Assembly (NCBI GenBank): GCA_051414845.1
Contig: CP183313.1
Location: 1,302,001-1,366,000 of the forward strand
Source: Simonsiella sp051414845
Lineage (GTDB): Bacteria > Pseudomonadota > Gammaproteobacteria > Burkholderiales > Neisseriaceae
Reading direction: 5' to 3'
Length of the DNA: 64,000 nt
The notes below the pieces were generated by a model that worked only from the letters and a program-made list of their open reading frames with translations, ran no database searches and had not been told where the DNA came from. The number at the start of each line of letters is the position of its first letter. The stretch's first letter is position 1. The translations under genes and the position numbers were made by a program. Below are positions 61,635 through 64,000 of the stretch, in pieces.

Positions 61635-63587
61635 TTAAATCTTACGCATCGTGTACAAAAAATATGTCCCACCGAGCAGCGTTGCCACCAAACCTGCTGG
61701 AATTTCGTAAGGAAACATCATTTGTCGCCCGATAAAGTCGGCGCAGACCATCAGCGTTGCGCCTAAAAGTGCCGCGCAGAGTAATTGCTGCCGCGGCAAA
61801 CGTGCGCCGAGCATGGCGGCAAGGTGTGGCGCGATTAAACCGATAAAACTCAATGGTCCCATCGTCAGCGTGGCAGCGGTGGTCAGCAAAGCAGCAAGCA
61901 CGATGAACACCGTGCGCGCCCATGCGACGTTTACGCCATTGGCTTGCGCAATCACTGCGTTTAAACCGAGTAAACCTAGCCAACGTTGCAATGGCAATAA
62001 AGCCAACAATGCAAAAATAGCCAATAAAATCAAGATAATCGCACTGTGCATTTGCGCGCTATACGTCGAACCCGAGAGCCAAACTTGCATTTGCTGAATA
62101 CGAAAATCGCCGCTTGCCGACCAAATTTGAATACACGAACTTGCCAACGCTGCCAAAGCCATGCCTGTGAGCAACACTTTTTCAGGCTGCATACCGCCGC
62201 GTTGATTGAACCACACAATCGCCAATAAAGTCGCCAGCGCGCCCATCAAACCCGCCAGCCAAAAGCCCAATCCACCCGCCAACACATTAAAAAACCATAC
62301 CGCCGTCATCACGCCAACTGCCGCGCCCGAGCTGATACCGAGCAATTCAGGACCTGCCATTGGATTTTGTGTTAAGCGTTGCAACAACACACCCGCCAAC
62401 GCCAACAACACGCCACACGCTGCCGCAATCATCAAGCGTGGCGCGCGCAAATACAGCAAATCAAGGCTGCCTGAAACATACCAGCCTTGCTCCGTTTGCC
62501 CCAAAAATAAACTGGCACACACCGCCGCCACCAAAATCGGCAACAACGCACCGAGCCATGATTTGCGCGACAACACGCGTTTTTTATCGGCAGAAGTGTG
62601 CGCCCCCATCGCCGTGCGTTTCATCAACCACAGCAATAATGGCGTGCCCAATAAAGCCGTTACCGCGCCCGCAGGTAAATCGATTTGTTTATAAAAGTTT
62701 AACAAAACCAAAACATTATCAGTAAGCAACAACATCAAGCCGCCCAAAGAAAATGCCGCCAACAAACGCGCCCACAAAGTGCGCACGCCCATTTGTCGCA
62801 CCGCCGCCGCAGCCGCCAAGCCGACAAACCCCAACATGCCCACACTCGCCACCACCCAAGCACTCAGCAACGCCGCCAAAGCCAAAGCTGCCAGTCGTAC
62901 TTGTTTCACAGGAATGCCAAGCGACACCGCCTGCTCATCGCTTAAAGCCATAATATTCAAAGGTTTAATTAAAATTGCAATACCAACCGACCCCAGCGCG
63001 CACGCCAAAGTCAAATAGCCCACATCGTGCCAACTGTCCTGCACCAACGAACCCGCGCCCCACAAAGCCAATGAGCGCGATTCTTCGGGATAAAACAAGG
63101 TTAAAACGCCCACAATCGCGCCCAAATATAAAGTCATTACCAAACCCGACAACACCACCGCCAACGGTGCTAATTGGCGTTTCCCCGACAGCCACAACAC
63201 CAAAAACAAAGCTGCCATTGCCCCCACAAACGCCACCCACGGCGCACCCCAAGCCGAAACCGCAGGCAAGAAAATCGCACACACCAACAAAGCCGTTTGC
63301 GCGCCGCTGCCCACTGCCAACGTACTGTCCGAAGCCAGCGGATTGTGCATCACCTGTTGCAACAACATTGAAGCCAAAGCCAACGCCCCACCCGCCACAA
63401 AAGCCATCGCCATACGCGGTAAAATCGTGGTTTTAAAAATCAAACCTTCCAAAGGCAAAGCAGAGGCTGCCTGAAAAAAATCCGTCCAAGGCAAAGTCCA
63501 ATAAAGCTGCGTAATCCACACGCTCGTTAGCGCGCATATCAGCAAAAATGTCAGCAAAAAAGTGAAAAAAGGTGTGCGTTGTTTCAT
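61635..63587 (-). CDS. fhuB: Siderophore ABC transporter permease, double-length FhuB type
   Basis: Inner-membrane permease for Fe3+-hydroxamate uptake. The 650-residue protein is two fused FecCD modules, each with about ten helices, as in FhuB: LPRMAMAFVAGGALALASML with NPLASDSTLAVGSGAQTAL in the first half, and APRLMIAAACGVLLALAGVL with NPMAGPELLGISSGAAVGVM in the second. The FhuD binding protein and FhuC ATPase are not within the window, probably beyond or encoded elsewhere. A possible Fur box lies upstream at 63831. Confidence 0.9.
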   Translation of the reverse strand: MKQRTPFFTFLLTFLLICALTSVWITQLYWTLPWTDFFQAASALPLEGLIFKTTILPRMAMAFVAGGALALASMLLQQVMHNPLASDSTLAVGSGAQTALLVCAIFLPAVSAWGAPWVAFVGAMAALFLVLWLSGKRQLAPLAVVLSGLVMTLYLGAIVGVLTLFYPEESRSLALWGAGSLVQDSWHDVGYLTLACALGSVGIAILIKPLNIMALSDEQAVSLGIPVKQVRLAALALAALLSAWVVASVGMLGFVGLAAAAAVRQMGVRTLWARLLAAFSLGGLMLLLTDNVLVLLNFYKQIDLPAGAVTALLGTPLLLWLMKRTAMGAHTSADKKRVLSRKSWLGALLPILVAAVCASLFLGQTEQGWYVSGSLDLLYLRAPRLMIAAACGVLLALAGVLLQRLTQNPMAGPELLGISSGAAVGVMTAVWFFNVLAGGLGFWLAGLMGALATLLAIVWFNQRGGMQPEKVLLTGMALAALASSCIQIWSASGDFRIQQMQVWLSGSTYSAQMHSAIILILLAIFALLALLPLQRWLGLLGLNAVIAQANGVNVAWARTVFIVLAALLTTAATLTMGPLSFIGLIAPHLAAMLGARLPRQQLLCAALLGATLMVCADFIGRQMMFPYEIPAGLVATLLGGTYFLYTMRKI

Positions 63588-63687
63588 TATTATGGTGTCG
63601 GAAGAAATTAATCTATGCGCTAAAAAGCAGCCTGAAAAGCAAATAAGTTTTCAGGCTGCCAAGGGGGGCTACTGACATTTCGTTCAC

Positions 63688-63795
63688 GGTTGGATTTTGC
63701 GCTGAATTCACCCAATTCCGCGTTGAAAATACTCGCCAATGGACGGCATTAGCTCGCATTTTCGCCTTGAATTGAGCGAATTTATCTGCAAAACC
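63688..63795. repeat. Imperfect 108-bp inverted repeat element
   Basis: GGTTGGATTTTGCGCTGAAT (from 63688) and GGTTTTGCAGATAAATTCGC (reading back from 63795) begin two arms which share CAATTC, GAAAAT and AATG blocks. It lies in the gap 63588-63974 between fhuB and the next gene, and resembles a decayed palindromic element. Confidence 0.45.
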
Positions 63796-63830
63796 AACAT
63801 CGCGCCCGAAAAGTCAGCAGCCCCACCAAA

Positions 63831-63845
63831 TGAGAATTATAACTA
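63831..63845. promoter_or_regulatory. Possible Fur box
   Basis: TGAGAATTATAACTA matches 10 of the 14 non-central positions of the TGATAAT-N-ATTATCA form. Its place between fhuB and a divergent gene is reasonable but the match is weak. Confidence 0.3.
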
Positions 63846-63974
63846 AAAAGAAGCTTATTGAGAAATTGTAATCAAAAGTAATATTTTCAGGCAGCCTGAA
63901 AGTATGAACTTTGAAAACGTAAATTGAAAGGCGTACAATCAAACCCACTATCCAACCAAGCAAGGAGAAACATC

Positions 63975-64000
63975 ATGCAATATTTCCAACTCGACCCCAA
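63975..64000 (+). CDS. 5' end of an unidentified gene
   Basis: ATG 63975 preceded by CAAGGAGAAACATC, a good ribosome binding site. Only MQYFQLDP is visible before the window ends, not enough to identify it. It is divergent from fhuB. Confidence 0.7.

Noticed and set aside
1..64000. Frequent repeated word TTTCAGGCTGCCTGAAA considered as CRISPR or other array
   Set aside because: Copies are irregularly spaced, occur inside genes, and match a known DNA uptake sequence; no spacer-repeat pattern.

Overview
The window is a stretch of chromosome from a member of the Neisseriaceae, most likely from the Simonsiella/Alysiella side of the family. It is saturated with the 12-mer AGGCTGCCTGAA and its reverse complement, which matches the DNA uptake sequence dialect described for Simonsiella (AG-simDUS). 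Many copies are extended to the near-palindrome TTTCAGGCTGCCTGAAA, whose other strand also contains the Kingella-type word AGGCAGCCTGAA, so Kingella and relatives are not excluded. Gene order is also neisserial: dnaB followed by five minor-pilin genes, fur divergent from bamE-dapB, yajC-secD-secF, lapA-lapB, hexR-pgi, and a Slam gene beside a surface lipoprotein gene.

Layout. 1-3160: purL (3' end outside the window). 3261-3992: a DUF4261 pseudogene. 4109-4233: a strong promoter, a roughly 90-nt structured RNA and its terminator, probably an undescribed small RNA. 4349-10064: fabG, then the minor pilin operon pilH-I-J-K-X downstream of dnaB. 10255-13003: ppa, then tonB-exbB-exbD. 13476-16061: aat, fur, bamE, dapB, followed by a 163-bp palindromic MITE lying on the dapB stop codon. 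16518-20330: mscL, yajC, secD, secF. 20505-24569: pgeF, a frameshifted HAD gene, rpe, ttcA and a CPBP protease whose last codons were replaced by an IS1016-type insertion (24557-25270, 8-bp target duplication TTGTATTT). 25698-34543: lapA, lapB, a DUF3465 protein, rsgA, a decayed amidohydrolase, proA, rsmI, a DUF1653 protein, a DUF1275 membrane protein, kdsB and a Trm112-like protein. 34730-45044: a YqhA-type membrane protein, an unknown gene, mnmG, a dRS3/NIME repeat pair, a GAPDH, ribA, GAF-like and roadblock-like proteins, pgi, hexR and a Nudix hydrolase. 45263-50806: a YwqK-like protein, tRNA-Asp, tRNA-Val, and a copper locus (copZ and copA) interrupted by a two-gene ImmA/IrrE cassette. 50919-55018: tldD, a Correia-like element, and a surface lipoprotein/Slam pair in which both genes carry one inactivating lesion. 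55266-63587: a lytic transglycosylase, gmhB, two glycosyltransferases, pssA and fhuB. A partial gene starts at 63975.

Several genes belong to shared processes. Iron: fur, tonB-exbB-exbD, fhuB, and possibly the Slam-dependent lipoprotein. Envelope: secDF-yajC, bamE, kdsB, gmhB, lapAB, the GT8 and GT9 transferases, pssA and the transglycosylase. DNA uptake and type IV pili: the minor pilins plus the DUS carpet. Sugar metabolism: pgi, hexR and the GAPDH.

The most interesting signals are the candidate small RNA near 4.2 kb, the ImmA/IrrE two-gene cassette with a perfect 21-bp palindrome inserted between copZ and copA, a palindromic repeat inserted in frame inside copA, the Correia-like and dRS3-like repeats in a genome that does not use the Neisseria DUS, and a set of single-lesion frame breaks (HAD gene at a T8 tract, lipoprotein signal peptide, Slam nonsense codon) that look like recent or switchable loss. 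No CRISPR array, rRNA operon or prophage was seen.
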